From NCBI GenBank assembly GCA_002729235.1, contig PBTY01000067.1, forward strand, positions 20,665 through 68,686: a stretch of DNA of 48,022 bases, in the 5' to 3' direction. How positions within the stretch are numbered: the first letter of the stretch is position 1; each line of letters starts with the position of its first letter. Origin of the DNA: Rickettsiales bacterium (GTDB lineage Bacteria > Bacteroidota > Bacteroidia > Cytophagales > Cyclobacteriaceae). Under the pieces are notes generated by a model. It was not told the origin of the DNA and made no database searches. It saw only the letters and a list, made by a program, of their open reading frames with translations. Shown here piece by piece: positions 26,425 through 35,950 of this stretch. The translations under genes were made by a program, and so were the position numbers.

Positions 26425-27799
26425 TTTTCTGATAATGATTAGCCCCCGATTGCTCATAGCTTTTAGCAAATTCGGGGAACCTCTGAAAAATGGTCGGAGC
26501 AATACCTAATTCGTCATGGATCAGATCAGGTTCAGAGGTGGTAATCCCGTAAAACATGCCAGAAACCCCATCGAAATAATTGAGTTGTTCAATTTTACGA
26601 TTGCTCACAAAAGGATCTAAAAAAGGACCTCCTAAGTGATAATTCCGATAGTCATTAATCTCCAGACCAATACCCATCAAAGTTTCCTCTGACTGCTCAT
26701 TTCCTCTATTGTCATTAGCTACAATTAATGCATCAATGACAGTAGAATTCATCCAAAAATAGGGATAGGCAACCAACCCGATGATAAGCCCATATGGCAA
26801 CAAAATTTTCCAAAACCGTCTTTTAAGCCCTAGGAAATAATACACCAGGAAAAAGGTAATTGACGGAACAAAAAAGACTAAGTCTGCTGTCATCAAATCA
26901 CTGCTCAGAAATAATATTCCAAAACCAGCAACAATGAATAAGAGCATAACTTGCTGCATTTTTTGCTGAAAGTTGGTGACTCTTTGAGTAAACACAACTG
27001 AAATACCCAACAGCAATGCTAAAATTAAGAAGGCACTGATCTTAATCAACTCAAGGAAACCAACATACCAAACCTTATCTCTCAAAAACGGAGTAACGAA
27101 AAAGTCAAACAATAAATCTGCACTAGCATCAAACCAATAGTAATAGCCCCAGATAATTATAAAGACAACAGAAGCACCATATACGAACATTAGAATTCTA
27201 CGTGCTACCGCCGAGGAAAACAAAATCAAACTCAATAAGAAAATGACAAAGAAGATTACCGAGGGCAAATAGCACATCAGTGCCAGTCCCAGATAAATGC
27301 CACTGTAAAGAAACAACTCATCCGTAATCACATTATCGATCCTTCTGAAGACATGGTTTAGCGCCATGATGATAAAAGTAACCGAAATCAACTGTGGACT
27401 TAATGAAAAAAAGTCCATAGTAGCGCTCATGCAGATCACATAGACAAATGCTGGTAGATAGTTGTTTTCATTATATGCTTTGTTTCTTATGAGCAGACCA
27501 TTGAGCATACTGGCCTGAATGGTGATCAGCAAAGTGCTAAAAATAACATGAACCCATCTGCTTTTGCCAAAAATAATATCGAGCCATTTGTAGAAAAAAA
27601 CCGCAACCGGCCCTGTGTAATCATACAGGTCACGATACATGGTAAACCCATCTCCTAATCGCTGACCAACTAATAACCATTTCAACTCGGGAATGGATAA
27701 TGGAAGCCCCACAACAAGCCATACCACACGTATGGTAACTAGAATTAGGAATACAAATATGATCCGGTATGGATCGTTTATTCTGAAAAACTGGAGCAA
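26414..27799 (-). CDS. Polytopic membrane protein of unknown function (resembles DUF6427/GT-C-like proteins)
   Basis: A 461-residue protein with about ten hydrophobic membrane segments (starting at 12-32, then clusters to about residue 350) and a C-terminal soluble region (about 360-461) without membrane spans. The early segment GFTMYRDLYDYTGPVAVFFYKW resembles the first periplasmic loop of polytopic membrane proteins in Bacteroidota and of some GT-C glycosyltransferases, but no DE/ED metal motif can be firmly assigned. Translation starts at a TTG (27799); the next internal ATG is at residue 54, inside the conserved-looking region. It is divergent from rbfA. Lipid-linked sugar transfer is one possibility, not shown. 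Confidence 0.7.
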   Translation of the reverse strand: MLQFFRINDPYRIIFVFLILVTIRVVWLVVGLPLSIPELKWLLVGQRLGDGFTMYRDLYDYTGPVAVFFYKWLDIIFGKSRWVHVIFSTLLITIQASMLNGLLIRNKAYNENNYLPAFVYVICMSATMDFFSLSPQLISVTFIIMALNHVFRRIDNVITDELFLYSGIYLGLALMCYLPSVIFFVIFLLSLILFSSAVARRILMFVYGASVVFIIIWGYYYWFDASADLLFDFFVTPFLRDKVWYVGFLELIKISAFLILALLLGISVVFTQRVTNFQQKMQQVMLLFIVAGFGILFLSSDLMTADLVFFVPSITFFLVYYFLGLKRRFWKILLPYGLIIGLVAYPYFWMNSTVIDALIVANDNRGNEQSEETLMGIGLEINDYRNYHLGGPFLDPFVSNRKIEQLNYFDGVSGMFYGITTSEPDLIHDELGIAPTIFQRFPEFAKSYEQSGANHYQKISN

Positions 27800-27883
27800 A
27801 ATGAGATGTTTTCTGGTCTTTAGCGTTCGAAATTAACAAATTAAATTGATGGTAGGTGATGCAAAATCGCTGATATTTGCAAG

Positions 27884-28264
27884 ATGACACAGAGTAAGAG
27901 ACAAGTAAAGTTTGGCAGACAGATCCAAAAAGACTTAGGTGAGATCTTCCAGAAAGACCCGAGACATTATTTTGGGAACAGTCTGGTTACTGTAACCGGA
28001 GTAGAAATGTCCCCAGACCTCAGCCTTGCAAGGGTATATCTAAGTGTCTTTCCCATCAAAGATGCCGAAGACGTGTTTTTCAATCTGGATGAGAAAAAGA
28101 GTGAAGTAAGAAGACATTTGGGAAACAAAATAGGCAAACAAGTAAGAATTGTACCGGAGATTGCGTTCTTCCATGACAACACAGAAGAGGAAGCGTCCAA
28201 AATGGACCAATTGATAGATAGCCTTCATATTCCTCCAGCAGACAAAAACGACGAAGAAGAATAG
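27884..28264 (+). CDS. rbfA: 30S ribosome-binding factor RbfA
   Basis: A 126-residue protein with the RbfA KH-like fold: basic N-terminus (RQVKFGRQIQKDLGEIF), the VTVTGVEMSPDLSLARVYLSVF strand region and a C-terminal VRIVPEIAFFHDNT. It binds the 30S subunit and aids 16S 5'-end maturation, especially in the cold. A near-match to the -7 box (GATATTTG) lies just before the start. Its last base is shared with the GTG start of the next gene. Confidence 0.93.
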   Translation: MTQSKRQVKFGRQIQKDLGEIFQKDPRHYFGNSLVTVTGVEMSPDLSLARVYLSVFPIKDAEDVFFNLDEKKSEVRRHLGNKIGKQVRIVPEIAFFHDNTEEEASKMDQLIDSLHIPPADKNDEEE

Positions 28265-29490
28265 TGAATCTTTCCTACTTCATAGCAAGGAGATATTTCT
28301 TATCCAAGAAGAAAAAGAGCTTCATCAACGTGATATCCATCATCTCAATGTTGGTAGTTGCTATCGGCACTATGGCATTGGTGATCGTACTTTCTGTTTT
28401 CAACGGGATGGAAGATTTACTTCGTGGACTTTATGGAAGTGTGGATTCCAATTTAGTAGTTAAACCGGCTCATGGCAAGAGTTTTGACTATACTAATGAT
28501 ATACACCAAGCTATTGCCGAATTTTCAGAGGTTACTTTCATCACTGATGTATTAGAAGACAATGCGCTGATAAAGTATAACAATGCACAAAGAGTTGCGA
28601 CAGTTAAGGGAATTTCTGAAAACTTCATTGAAGAAGGTCGTCTGGACAACTATCTGGCTTTCGGCAATCTAAAATTAAAAGAGGATGGGGTTAATTATGC
28701 TATAGTCGGTAGAGGAGTACAATTTGACCTGTCAATCAATCCCAAAAATGATTTCTATACCATTCAAATGGTTTTCCCGGATGAAATCAAGCCGGGAATG
28801 ACGAATCCTGATAGAATGTATCGATTGAAAAACATCCTACCCGCAGGTGTTTTCGCCATTGAAAAGTCATACGACGAAAATCTAGTTTTTGTCCCGATCG
28901 ATTTTGCTGAAGATTTATTCAACAAAAAGGGAAGAAGAAGCAGTCTGGAAATACAATTGAGCGAAGGTTCCAATATCAATGAATTAAAAACAAGCATACA
29001 AGCAGCTCTAGGAGATGAGTTTGTGGTGATGACCAATGAGGAGGTGCATGGAGGGTTATACAAAGTCTTGTCCTATGAAAAGTTTTTTGTCTTCCTCACA
29101 TTTTCTGTAATCATTGCTATCGCTTCCATCAACATCTTCTTCTCACTTAGTATGCTAGCCATTGACAAAAAGAAAGATGTGGCCATCCTGACAGCTCAAG
29201 GTGCCGATAAAAAGCTCATCAGAAATATCTTTTTGTTTGAAGGCTGCATTGTGGCGTTCACCGGAGCACTCACAGGTCTGCTACTTGGCCTTCTGGTCAG
29301 TTTCTTGCAGCAAGAGTTTGGATTAGTAACCATGGGCATGCAAACCGCTATCATGGATGCTTATCCTGTTAAAATTGAATGGATGGACGTTTTTTATACT
29401 ATACTGTGCATCATTTTCATCACTTTGATCACGGCAATTCAACCTGCGATTAGCGCCTCCAAAAATATCGCACTCAACGAGTTACAATAA
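28264..29490 (+). CDS. LolC/LolE (FtsX-family) lipoprotein-releasing ABC permease
   Basis: A 408-residue permease with a membrane segment near the N-terminus (about 22-45, SIISMLVVAIGTMALVIVLSVFNGM), a MacB-like periplasmic domain (about 50-265) and three membrane segments in an FtsX domain (about 270-400, including KKDVAILTAQGADKKLIRNIFLFEG). LolCDE extracts lipoproteins from the inner membrane for outer-membrane delivery. The ISMLVVAIG N-terminus favours LolC/E over generic MacB permeases. It starts with GTG, one base overlapping the rbfA stop. No LolD ATPase is next to it. Bacteroidota often encode one LolC/E-type protein that acts as a dimer. Confidence 0.85.
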   Translation: MNLSYFIARRYFLSKKKKSFINVISIISMLVVAIGTMALVIVLSVFNGMEDLLRGLYGSVDSNLVVKPAHGKSFDYTNDIHQAIAEFSEVTFITDVLEDNALIKYNNAQRVATVKGISENFIEEGRLDNYLAFGNLKLKEDGVNYAIVGRGVQFDLSINPKNDFYTIQMVFPDEIKPGMTNPDRMYRLKNILPAGVFAIEKSYDENLVFVPIDFAEDLFNKKGRRSSLEIQLSEGSNINELKTSIQAALGDEFVVMTNEEVHGGLYKVLSYEKFFVFLTFSVIIAIASINIFFSLSMLAIDKKKDVAILTAQGADKKLIRNIFLFEGCIVAFTGALTGLLLGLLVSFLQQEFGLVTMGMQTAIMDAYPVKIEWMDVFYTILCIIFITLITAIQPAISASKNIALNELQ

Positions 29491-29542
29491 TTCCTTCGTT
29501 TACAACGCTTTTGTTGTGGAAAAATCTTGACAATCTCTTATC

Positions 29543-29572
29543 AAAAAAGTGGTGCTTTTTAACCCCTTTTTT
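29543..29572 (+). terminator. Probable intrinsic terminator after the rbfA-lolC/E operon
   Basis: An A-tract, a short GC block and a T-tract pair as AAAAAAGTGG against CCCCTTTTTT (one T-C mismatch), with an 8-10 base loop. The T-run forms the 3' arm. It lies 52 bases after the permease stop and before the SNF2 gene, within a 115-base gap. A smaller 5-bp hairpin (29502-29517) precedes it. Confidence 0.4.
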
Positions 29573-29605
29573 GTTAGCTTCGAAATTTGCCCGGCATAAA
29601 AACTT

Positions 29606-32536
29606 ATGAAGGTATCACCAGATCAGCCGTTTCAAATTGTTTACTCATTATTCGAACACGAGTACTTAGGATTCTTGTTTGAGTCATTCGTAATACAACT
29701 AAACGAAAAAGGAAATCTTACTTATTCCCATCAAAATATCTCTGCTCAAAATGCAGATGAATTTGACTCTGGCCTGGACGTAAATGATTATGAGTTAATC
29801 AAAACCATGGACGAAATGCAGCAGAAAGCTGTATTCAACCATTTTCATAAGAAGAAACTCAAGATGGAAGAGTTCTTCTTAAAGGTCTTTGATAAAAATA
29901 ATGGTGATAAGGTTCTACAGGATGAAATAGATCGTTACCTCGAACGCAGAAGATCCAAAGTCTTGTCTCTAATGAGTGGCAAACAGCTTTTCGAAATGGG
30001 AAAAGATGGGGAGCCTGCCTGGAAACCAATTTCCATAACTGACGAGAAAGCGACGATTCTTTTCCACTTCCGTAGAAATGAAGAGAATACCCACTACTTC
30101 CCAACGATTAAGTTGGGCGGAGAAAAAATAGACTTCTATCAAAACAACAGTTTGCTTCTATGCAAAGAACCAGCGTGGCTGGTGGTGAATGATACACTGT
30201 TCACCTTTGAGAAAGAAGTGAATGGTAAAAAGATTAAACCATTCTTCAATAAGAAGTTCATCCTAATACCTAAGAACGTTGAAGAGACTTATTACAAGAA
30301 ATTTGTAGCTCCCTTGATTGCTTCCTTTGATGTGTATGCAAAAGGATTTGAAATCAAGTCAGAGGCGCTCACACCAACACCTGTTCTAACATTCTCAGAA
30401 TTAGCAACTGCAGCTCAAACTACAGGTTCGTTGTTTGACAATAACAATACGGAGAATGGCGAGGAATCCATGTCCAAAATTCTATTTGAATTAAGCTTCA
30501 AATATGGCACCTATTCCTACAAAGCGGACAAACTCAAACAGGTTAGTGTCTCTATTGAGAGACAAAATGATGAGTATATTTTCCACCGAATTAAAAGGGA
30601 TTCGGCGCAGGAAAAGGATTTCATCGAAACACTTAACAAAACAGGTCTTCAACTTAAAAGTTCGAGATCGACACTAAATAAGACCAATGCCATCTCTTGG
30701 CTAAATGAAAATCTCAACGAGCTAAGATCTCGTGGATTTGAAATCAATCAACAAGACGAGTCCGTCAAAAAATATTTCCTTGGAAATACCAGTATCGATC
30801 TGGAAATCTCCGAAGGTATCGATTGGTTTGATATCAAGGCAGTCATTCGTTTTGGTGATTACGAAATCCCTTTCTCTGAAATTCGGAAGCATATTCTACA
30901 CAAACACCGCGAGTTTAAACTTCCAAGCGGAGAGTATGCGGTAATTCCTGATCGTTGGGTGGAGGAGTATAGTGACCTGTTTGCTTTCGCTCATCAAGGA
31001 GATGAGAATCTCACTCTGAATAAGATGCACGTGTCTTTGGTCAAAGACCTCAAAGACAACAACAATGCGAAAGTAGCAATGACCAGAAAGCTGGAAAAAT
31101 TGATGGATTTTGACAGCATTGAAAATGTGGAGCTTCCGGCCAAGTTCAAGGGAAATCTTAGACCTTACCAACAAGCTGGGTTCAACTGGCTTCATTTCCT
31201 CAATGAATACGCTTTTGGTGGGTGTCTAGCCGATGACATGGGTCTTGGTAAAACGGTTCAAACACTAACTCTCTTGCAGAGTGAAAAAGAAAAGGACAAT
31301 GGGTCAACTAGTTTGTTGATTATGCCGACTTCCCTCATTTATAACTGGGAAATGGAAGCCAACAAGTTTACCCCTAACCTTAAGATTCTTAACTATACCG
31401 GTACAGGACGCGATAAGGATCCAGAGAAGTTTGCTCGATACGACATAGTAATTACCAGTTATGGGATTGTAAGAATTGACACAGAAATTCTGAATCAATT
31501 CTATTTCAACTACATCATATTGGATGAATCTCAGGCAATTAAAAATCCAGATTCGATCATTTCCAAGTCTGTACGCGAGTTGAAATCTAGAAGAAAACTG
31601 ATTCTTACTGGTACACCTATAGAGAATAGCACTTTGGACCTCTGGTCTCAAATGTCTTTTGTAAACCCGGGTTTGTTAGGTAGTCAAAAGTTCTTCAAAA
31701 CAGAGTATCAAATTCCGATTGAGAAGAAAAGAGACGAGAATAGAACAAGAAAGCTCAATGCGTTAATCAAACCATTTATTCTTAGACGAGAAAAAACTCA
31801 GGTGGCCAAGGACCTACCAGAAAAAGTAGAGAATGTTCGCTACTGTGACTTATCTGAAAAGCAAAGAGAATACTACGATAAAGAACGCGATCAATACAGA
31901 AATCAGATTTTGGATGTCATTGAACATGATGGAATTCAGAAGTCGCAAATGATTCTCCTACAAGGCTTAACAAAACTTCGACAGATTGCCAATCACCCGA
32001 GCATGGTGGATGAGGGGTATGATGGAGATTCTGGAAAATTTGAAGACATCTGCCATATGATCTCCAATGCATTGGGAAAAGATCATAAACTATTGATTTT
32101 CAGTCAGTTTGTGAAGCATCTGAAGATCGTTGAGAAGTATCTCAAAGATCAGAAAATCAAATACTCCTACCTTGATGGTTCCGTGAAAGACCGAAAGGCA
32201 GAAGTAGAACGATTCCAAAACAATGATGAGGTTACAGTTTTCTTGATTTCCTTAAAAGCAGGAGGACTCGGACTGAACCTGACCCAAGCAGATTATGTAT
32301 TCCTTTTGGATCCCTGGTGGAACCCTGCCATAGAAGCTCAAGCAGTTGATAGAGCCCATCGAATTGGTCAAACGAATAAAGTATTTACCTACAAGTTTAT
32401 CGCTAGAGATACCGTAGAAGAAAAAATTCTAAAACTGCAGCAAAACAAACTGCAACTTGCCCAAGACCTAATCACTATTGAAGAAAGCTTCGTGAAAAGC
32501 CTTACTAAAGAAGACATCACCAAACTTTTCGACTAA
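29606..32536 (+). CDS. SNF2-family (Swi2/Snf2) DNA-dependent ATPase/helicase
   Basis: A 976-residue protein. Residues 1 to about 500 are an N-terminal region without a recognised motif; no cysteine/histidine SWIM finger is visible, although many bacterial SNF2 proteins have one. The ATPase follows: DDMGLGKT (543-550, Walker A), DESQ (640-643, motif II, where DEAH or DEAQ is common), LTGTPIENS (motif III), then the second lobe with SLKAGGLGLNLTQAD (motif V) and HRIGQT (from 918, motif VI with arginine fingers). It is a dsDNA translocase that probably remodels protein-DNA complexes, for example stalled RNA polymerase. No restriction or defence genes surround it, so a housekeeping role is more likely than defence. 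Confidence 0.9.
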   Translation: MKVSPDQPFQIVYSLFEHEYLGFLFESFVIQLNEKGNLTYSHQNISAQNADEFDSGLDVNDYELIKTMDEMQQKAVFNHFHKKKLKMEEFFLKVFDKNNGDKVLQDEIDRYLERRRSKVLSLMSGKQLFEMGKDGEPAWKPISITDEKATILFHFRRNEENTHYFPTIKLGGEKIDFYQNNSLLLCKEPAWLVVNDTLFTFEKEVNGKKIKPFFNKKFILIPKNVEETYYKKFVAPLIASFDVYAKGFEIKSEALTPTPVLTFSELATAAQTTGSLFDNNNTENGEESMSKILFELSFKYGTYSYKADKLKQVSVSIERQNDEYIFHRIKRDSAQEKDFIETLNKTGLQLKSSRSTLNKTNAISWLNENLNELRSRGFEINQQDESVKKYFLGNTSIDLEISEGIDWFDIKAVIRFGDYEIPFSEIRKHILHKHREFKLPSGEYAVIPDRWVEEYSDLFAFAHQGDENLTLNKMHVSLVKDLKDNNNAKVAMTRKLEKLMDFDSIENVELPAKFKGNLRPYQQAGFNWLHFLNEYAFGGCLADDMGLGKTVQTLTLLQSEKEKDNGSTSLLIMPTSLIYNWEMEANKFTPNLKILNYTGTGRDKDPEKFARYDIVITSYGIVRIDTEILNQFYFNYIILDESQAIKNPDSIISKSVRELKSRRKLILTGTPIENSTLDLWSQMSFVNPGLLGSQKFFKTEYQIPIEKKRDENRTRKLNALIKPFILRREKTQVAKDLPEKVENVRYCDLSEKQREYYDKERDQYRNQILDVIEHDGIQKSQMILLQGLTKLRQIANHPSMVDEGYDGDSGKFEDICHMISNALGKDHKLLIFSQFVKHLKIVEKYLKDQKIKYSYLDGSVKDRKAEVERFQNNDEVTVFLISLKAGGLGLNLTQADYVFLLDPWWNPAIEAQAVDRAHRIGQTNKVFTYKFIARDTVEEKILKLQQNKLQLAQDLITIEESFVKSLTKEDITKLFD

Positions 32537-32706
32537 TTACCGAAACCTGGTATTCTCTTTTTTGGCGAATCATTCAGTATTCTCCTAGCATTCCTGTAAC
32601 TTAATTAAAGAGGAAATCCTGTGAACTAGTCCCTATGATTATCAGTTTGGAAGAAATCTCTGCACCAACCATAGGGGTACGATTCCTTGTGTTGTTATTA
32701 AAACAA

Positions 32707-33963
32707 ATGTTGAAAAAGCTAGGATTATATTGTCTTCTACTGAACCTTGCCATGTTTGTGAGCGCCGTTGCTTTGCCAAATGACGGACATGGACAGGGTA
32801 AGATTGGCTTTGTAATGCCTCCAAAAACCAAGAAAATAGAAGTTCCTTTTGAGATATACAACAACCTCATAGTCATCCCAGTCACTATTAATGACAAACT
32901 CACGCTACAATTTATTCTCGATACCGGTGCGGAATCTGCCATCCTTACTGAAAAGCTTTTTGGGGATCTGTTAGGACTAAATTATGTCCGACAGATCAAT
33001 GTTAATGCTCCAGGGGAAATGGATTCATTGGAGGCTTTTGTGGCAACAAACATTAAAATGTCATTACCTGGGGATATCTCTGGCGTGGGACTAAACATGT
33101 TGGTACTGAAAGAGGACTATTTGGAGTTGAATAAGAATCTTGGTGTAGAAGTATATGGGATTATCGGTTATGATGTATTCAGCCGATTTACCATCAATAT
33201 TGATTATGACAATAAACTACTGACCTTCTATTCTCCTGACACTTTCAAACCAAGAAAATCTCAAACAAGGATACCGATGAAGGTTATCAACACCAAGCCA
33301 TTCATAACAATGAGTGTACAGCAAAAGGAAAGAGTAGATACCGTTACTTTAATGGTAGACTCTGGTGCGAGCCATGCCATGCTACTGGATGTTGATAGTA
33401 TGAACCAAATCAACTTGCCCAAAGAAATACTTCCAACCGCTCTGGGTCAAGGATTAGCAGGAGAGATTCCCGGTTATGTCGGAAGAATGGGAGGATGTTC
33501 CGTGTTAGATTTTAATTTTAACCAACCCTTGGTTTCCATTCCGATCTCCGGAAGCTATATGAAGGCTATAAAGAGGGGCTCCAGACAAGGAACTGTAGGT
33601 GGAGATATTTTGTCTCGCTTCAACACCACATTTGATTACAATAGCAATGCTCTATACGTCACCAAAGGAGATCGATACAATGAAAAATTTGAATACAACA
33701 TGAGTGGTATGGTGCTTGGTGTATTCGGAAAAGGTCTCGATAGTATTCGAGTCGTTCGTGTGCTAGATGACTCTCCAGCAAAAGAGATTGGTATTGTACA
33801 AGGAGACGTTATAAAGTCCATAAACGGAAAAAATCTACATAACAGCAAGTTCACTGATGTCATCTCTATACTTAGGTCCCGAGAAGGTAAAAAATTACGA
33901 GTAGTTCTTTGGAGAGATGATAAAAAACTCAAACTCAAGCTACGCTTAAGACGAATGATATAA
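32707..33963 (+). CDS. Secreted double retropepsin-like aspartyl protease with C-terminal PDZ domain
   Basis: A 418-residue protein from the ATG at 32707, which gives a normal signal peptide (to about residue 22, FVSAVA); the in-frame ATG at 32635 would add 24 residues before it. Two aspartyl-protease domains each show the catalytic motif: DTGAES with D72 and DSGASH with D218. Further GGDILSRFNTTFDY and YGIIGYDVFSRFTINIDY are the usual partner strands. Residues about 330-418 are a PDZ domain (VRVLDDSPAKEIGIVQGDVIKSINGK). Two complete half-sites in one chain could form a pseudo-dimeric active site, unlike single-domain retropepsins that dimerise. It likely acts in the periplasm or outside the cell. 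The substrate is unknown. Confidence 0.85.
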   Translation: MLKKLGLYCLLLNLAMFVSAVALPNDGHGQGKIGFVMPPKTKKIEVPFEIYNNLIVIPVTINDKLTLQFILDTGAESAILTEKLFGDLLGLNYVRQINVNAPGEMDSLEAFVATNIKMSLPGDISGVGLNMLVLKEDYLELNKNLGVEVYGIIGYDVFSRFTINIDYDNKLLTFYSPDTFKPRKSQTRIPMKVINTKPFITMSVQQKERVDTVTLMVDSGASHAMLLDVDSMNQINLPKEILPTALGQGLAGEIPGYVGRMGGCSVLDFNFNQPLVSIPISGSYMKAIKRGSRQGTVGGDILSRFNTTFDYNSNALYVTKGDRYNEKFEYNMSGMVLGVFGKGLDSIRVVRVLDDSPAKEIGIVQGDVIKSINGKNLHNSKFTDVISILRSREGKKLRVVLWRDDKKLKLKLRLRRMI

Positions 33964-33984
33964 TATTGTCATCAAAGAATTTGT

Positions 33985-35109
33985 ATGTATGATGTTACTA
34001 TCGTTGGAGGCGGATTAGGAGGGCTAATCGCCAGTATTTTGCTTTCAGAAAAAGGACTCAACGTGCTCCTTCTGGAGAAAAAGCAATATCCTTTCCATCG
34101 GGTCTGCGGCGAGTACATATCCAATGAAGTTATCCCTTTCCTGGAATCACACGACATCTACCCTTCGGAGCTTGATCCGGTAGCCATTGATAAACTGTTG
34201 ATCAGCTCAGTTAGTGGAAGCTTTTTCAAAACACAACTAGATTTAGGAGGATTTGGGCTCAGTCGATATGCTTTTGATAATTGGCTGGCAACAAAAGCAC
34301 GTTCGCTAGGAGTAACCTTGATGGAAAAAACCACAGTGTCTTCCATTGATAAAAACAATCACTGGACAGTTTCCACCACTTCAGGTGAGCAATATCATTC
34401 TAATCTTGTCATTTCGGCACATGGAAAACGCGCCAAGTTAGATCAACAGCTCAAGCGAAACTTCCTTCAGAGCAGGTCTCCCTATGTAGGTGTCAAATAT
34501 CATATCACCAGCAATCTCGATAACCACACCATCGCCTTGCACAACTTCGTTGGTGGGTATTGTGGTGTAAGCAGAATAGAGTCTAATAAGTTTAACATCT
34601 GTTATTTAGCTCATAGAGATCAAATTAAAAAGTACAAACACCTACCCGAATTTGAACACCAAGTAGTTTTAAGAAACCCTCATCTTCGTGAAATTTGGGA
34701 CAATTCTGAATTTCTATTTGACAAGCCAGAAGTCATCAATGAGATCACTTTCAGGGCAAAGGAACCTGTGCTAAATGGTATCATCATGATTGGGGACTCC
34801 GCAGGAATGATCACTCCACTGGCGGGCAATGGCATGGCCATGGCTATTCGATCAGCTGCACTGGCATCTAAGGCTATTTTGGATCATTATCATCCAGATG
34901 GAATAAACGAAGATCAAATAACGTCTCAGTATCAAAATATCTGGCGAAAACACTATCAATTTCACCTTGCTAAAGGCAGAGTTATTCAAAAAGCGCTATT
35001 CAGTTCTTCACTATCCTCTTCATTTGCTGTTTTTATCGGACGTTTTTTCAAAAACATCACCAACTCAATTATTGAGCAAACACACGGCGAACCTTTCAGT
35101 AAAGTATAA
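33985..35109 (+). CDS. FAD-dependent oxidoreductase of the geranylgeranyl-reductase/aromatic-hydroxylase type
   Basis: A 374-residue flavoprotein. It has the N-terminal dinucleotide-binding motif VGGGLGGLIAS (about 7-17), RVCGEYIS (about 39-46) where substrate-facing residues lie in this family, and the second FAD motif GDSAGMITPLAGNG (about 269-282). Such enzymes either hydroxylate aromatic rings (as SrsC in the Streptomyces phenolic-lipid pathway) or reduce prenyl chains (geranylgeranyl reductases); both fit the neighbouring type III PKS and UbiA genes. It lies 21 bases after the protease gene, so it may share that promoter. Its 3' end overlaps the convergent UbiA gene by 14 bases. Confidence 0.82.
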   Translation: MYDVTIVGGGLGGLIASILLSEKGLNVLLLEKKQYPFHRVCGEYISNEVIPFLESHDIYPSELDPVAIDKLLISSVSGSFFKTQLDLGGFGLSRYAFDNWLATKARSLGVTLMEKTTVSSIDKNNHWTVSTTSGEQYHSNLVISAHGKRAKLDQQLKRNFLQSRSPYVGVKYHITSNLDNHTIALHNFVGGYCGVSRIESNKFNICYLAHRDQIKKYKHLPEFEHQVVLRNPHLREIWDNSEFLFDKPEVINEITFRAKEPVLNGIIMIGDSAGMITPLAGNGMAMAIRSAALASKAILDHYHPDGINEDQITSQYQNIWRKHYQFHLAKGRVIQKALFSSSLSSSFAVFIGRFFKNITNSIIEQTHGEPFSKV

Positions 35110-35950
35110 GCCAGGAAAAAAAGGCGTTAAGACAAAGAGCTGATAAGAGGTTTAGCCTCATGGTATTATCAAAATTGGCCAACTCTGAATCCTTTCTCAC
35201 TTTTAGGTACCACCAACCAAAAAACAACAACACTGGAGTAAGTGCCATTAAAAAACTTATTGCTGCTACCTCAGAAAAGTAGATCCAGAAAAACCCAACA
35301 AACATGGCAACTGAAATAGTGAAACATATAGCCGTGAAATGAAAGGTCCCCAAAACCCCTAAAATTAAACTTAGTGTAATATCCCCACGTTTACCATCCT
35401 CCTCGTGTTGGTAAACCTGTGTCATCGGATAAGACCCAAAGAGAAGAATAGTACTTAGCAAAGCGGCCCATTGGATATTTGTTTCAAATAACATATCCTG
35501 AAAACCCATTCCCACGAAAACCATCAGGAAAGTAAAATAACCTTGAAAGACTCCGGCAGTTAGCCATCCAAGAATTGGTCTCTTTTTAAGCCTAATTGCC
35601 GGATGGCTATACGCTTTACTAACCAACCCATAAACCAACAACATTAAGGCAAAATACCATGAAACGGTCCAGCCTATAGCTATGGCCAATAAATCCAAAA
35701 ACCAGGAAACAGAATGTAATTCTCTAGATACTTTGGGTGGTTGCCGAACCCCACCAATACTTCCTTCGTCTTTATCAAAGTAACTGTTGTATCCATTGCT
35801 GGCAGGATAGAGCATGAAGTGTAAAACCACAAAAACAAGCAGGAAGCTATTCCAATTGATCTCTGGCAAACATGCAATTGCAAACATGAATACAGGTAAC
35901 AGGAAAAAAGAAAATGGAAATCTTAAATGTATTAATGTGGACTTTTTCAT
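35096..35950 (-). CDS. UbiA-family prenyltransferase
   Basis: A 284-residue protein with about eight membrane segments. The first prenyl-diphosphate motif is SNGYNSYFDKDEGS (N52/N55, D59, D61; the NxxxDxD type) and the second is QHEEDGKRGD (181-190). Residues 105-125 contain the family-typical LVSKAYSHPAIRLKK. UbiA enzymes transfer isoprenoid chains to aromatic or other acceptors within the membrane. Its start is 58 bases from the divergent PKS gene and its end overlaps the flavoprotein gene, so it is embedded in the cluster. The acceptor could be the PKS product; chain length and acceptor are not determinable from sequence. Confidence 0.85.
   Translation of the reverse strand: MKKSTLIHLRFPFSFFLLPVFMFAIACLPEINWNSFLLVFVVLHFMLYPASNGYNSYFDKDEGSIGGVRQPPKVSRELHSVSWFLDLLAIAIGWTVSWYFALMLLVYGLVSKAYSHPAIRLKKRPILGWLTAGVFQGYFTFLMVFVGMGFQDMLFETNIQWAALLSTILLFGSYPMTQVYQHEEDGKRGDITLSLILGVLGTFHFTAICFTISVAMFVGFFWIYFSEVAAISFLMALTPVLLFFGWWYLKVRKDSELANFDNTMRLNLLSALCLNAFFSWLILY

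Noticed and set aside
29606-32536. SNF2 helicase as part of a phage-defence system such as DISARM
   Set aside because: No methylase, phospholipase D or other defence gene is adjacent; the neighbours are housekeeping genes.
32539-32562. Hairpin after the SNF2 gene followed by a T-run
   Set aside because: Only a 4-bp stem (TACC/GGTA) with a 7-base loop; too weak for a terminator call.
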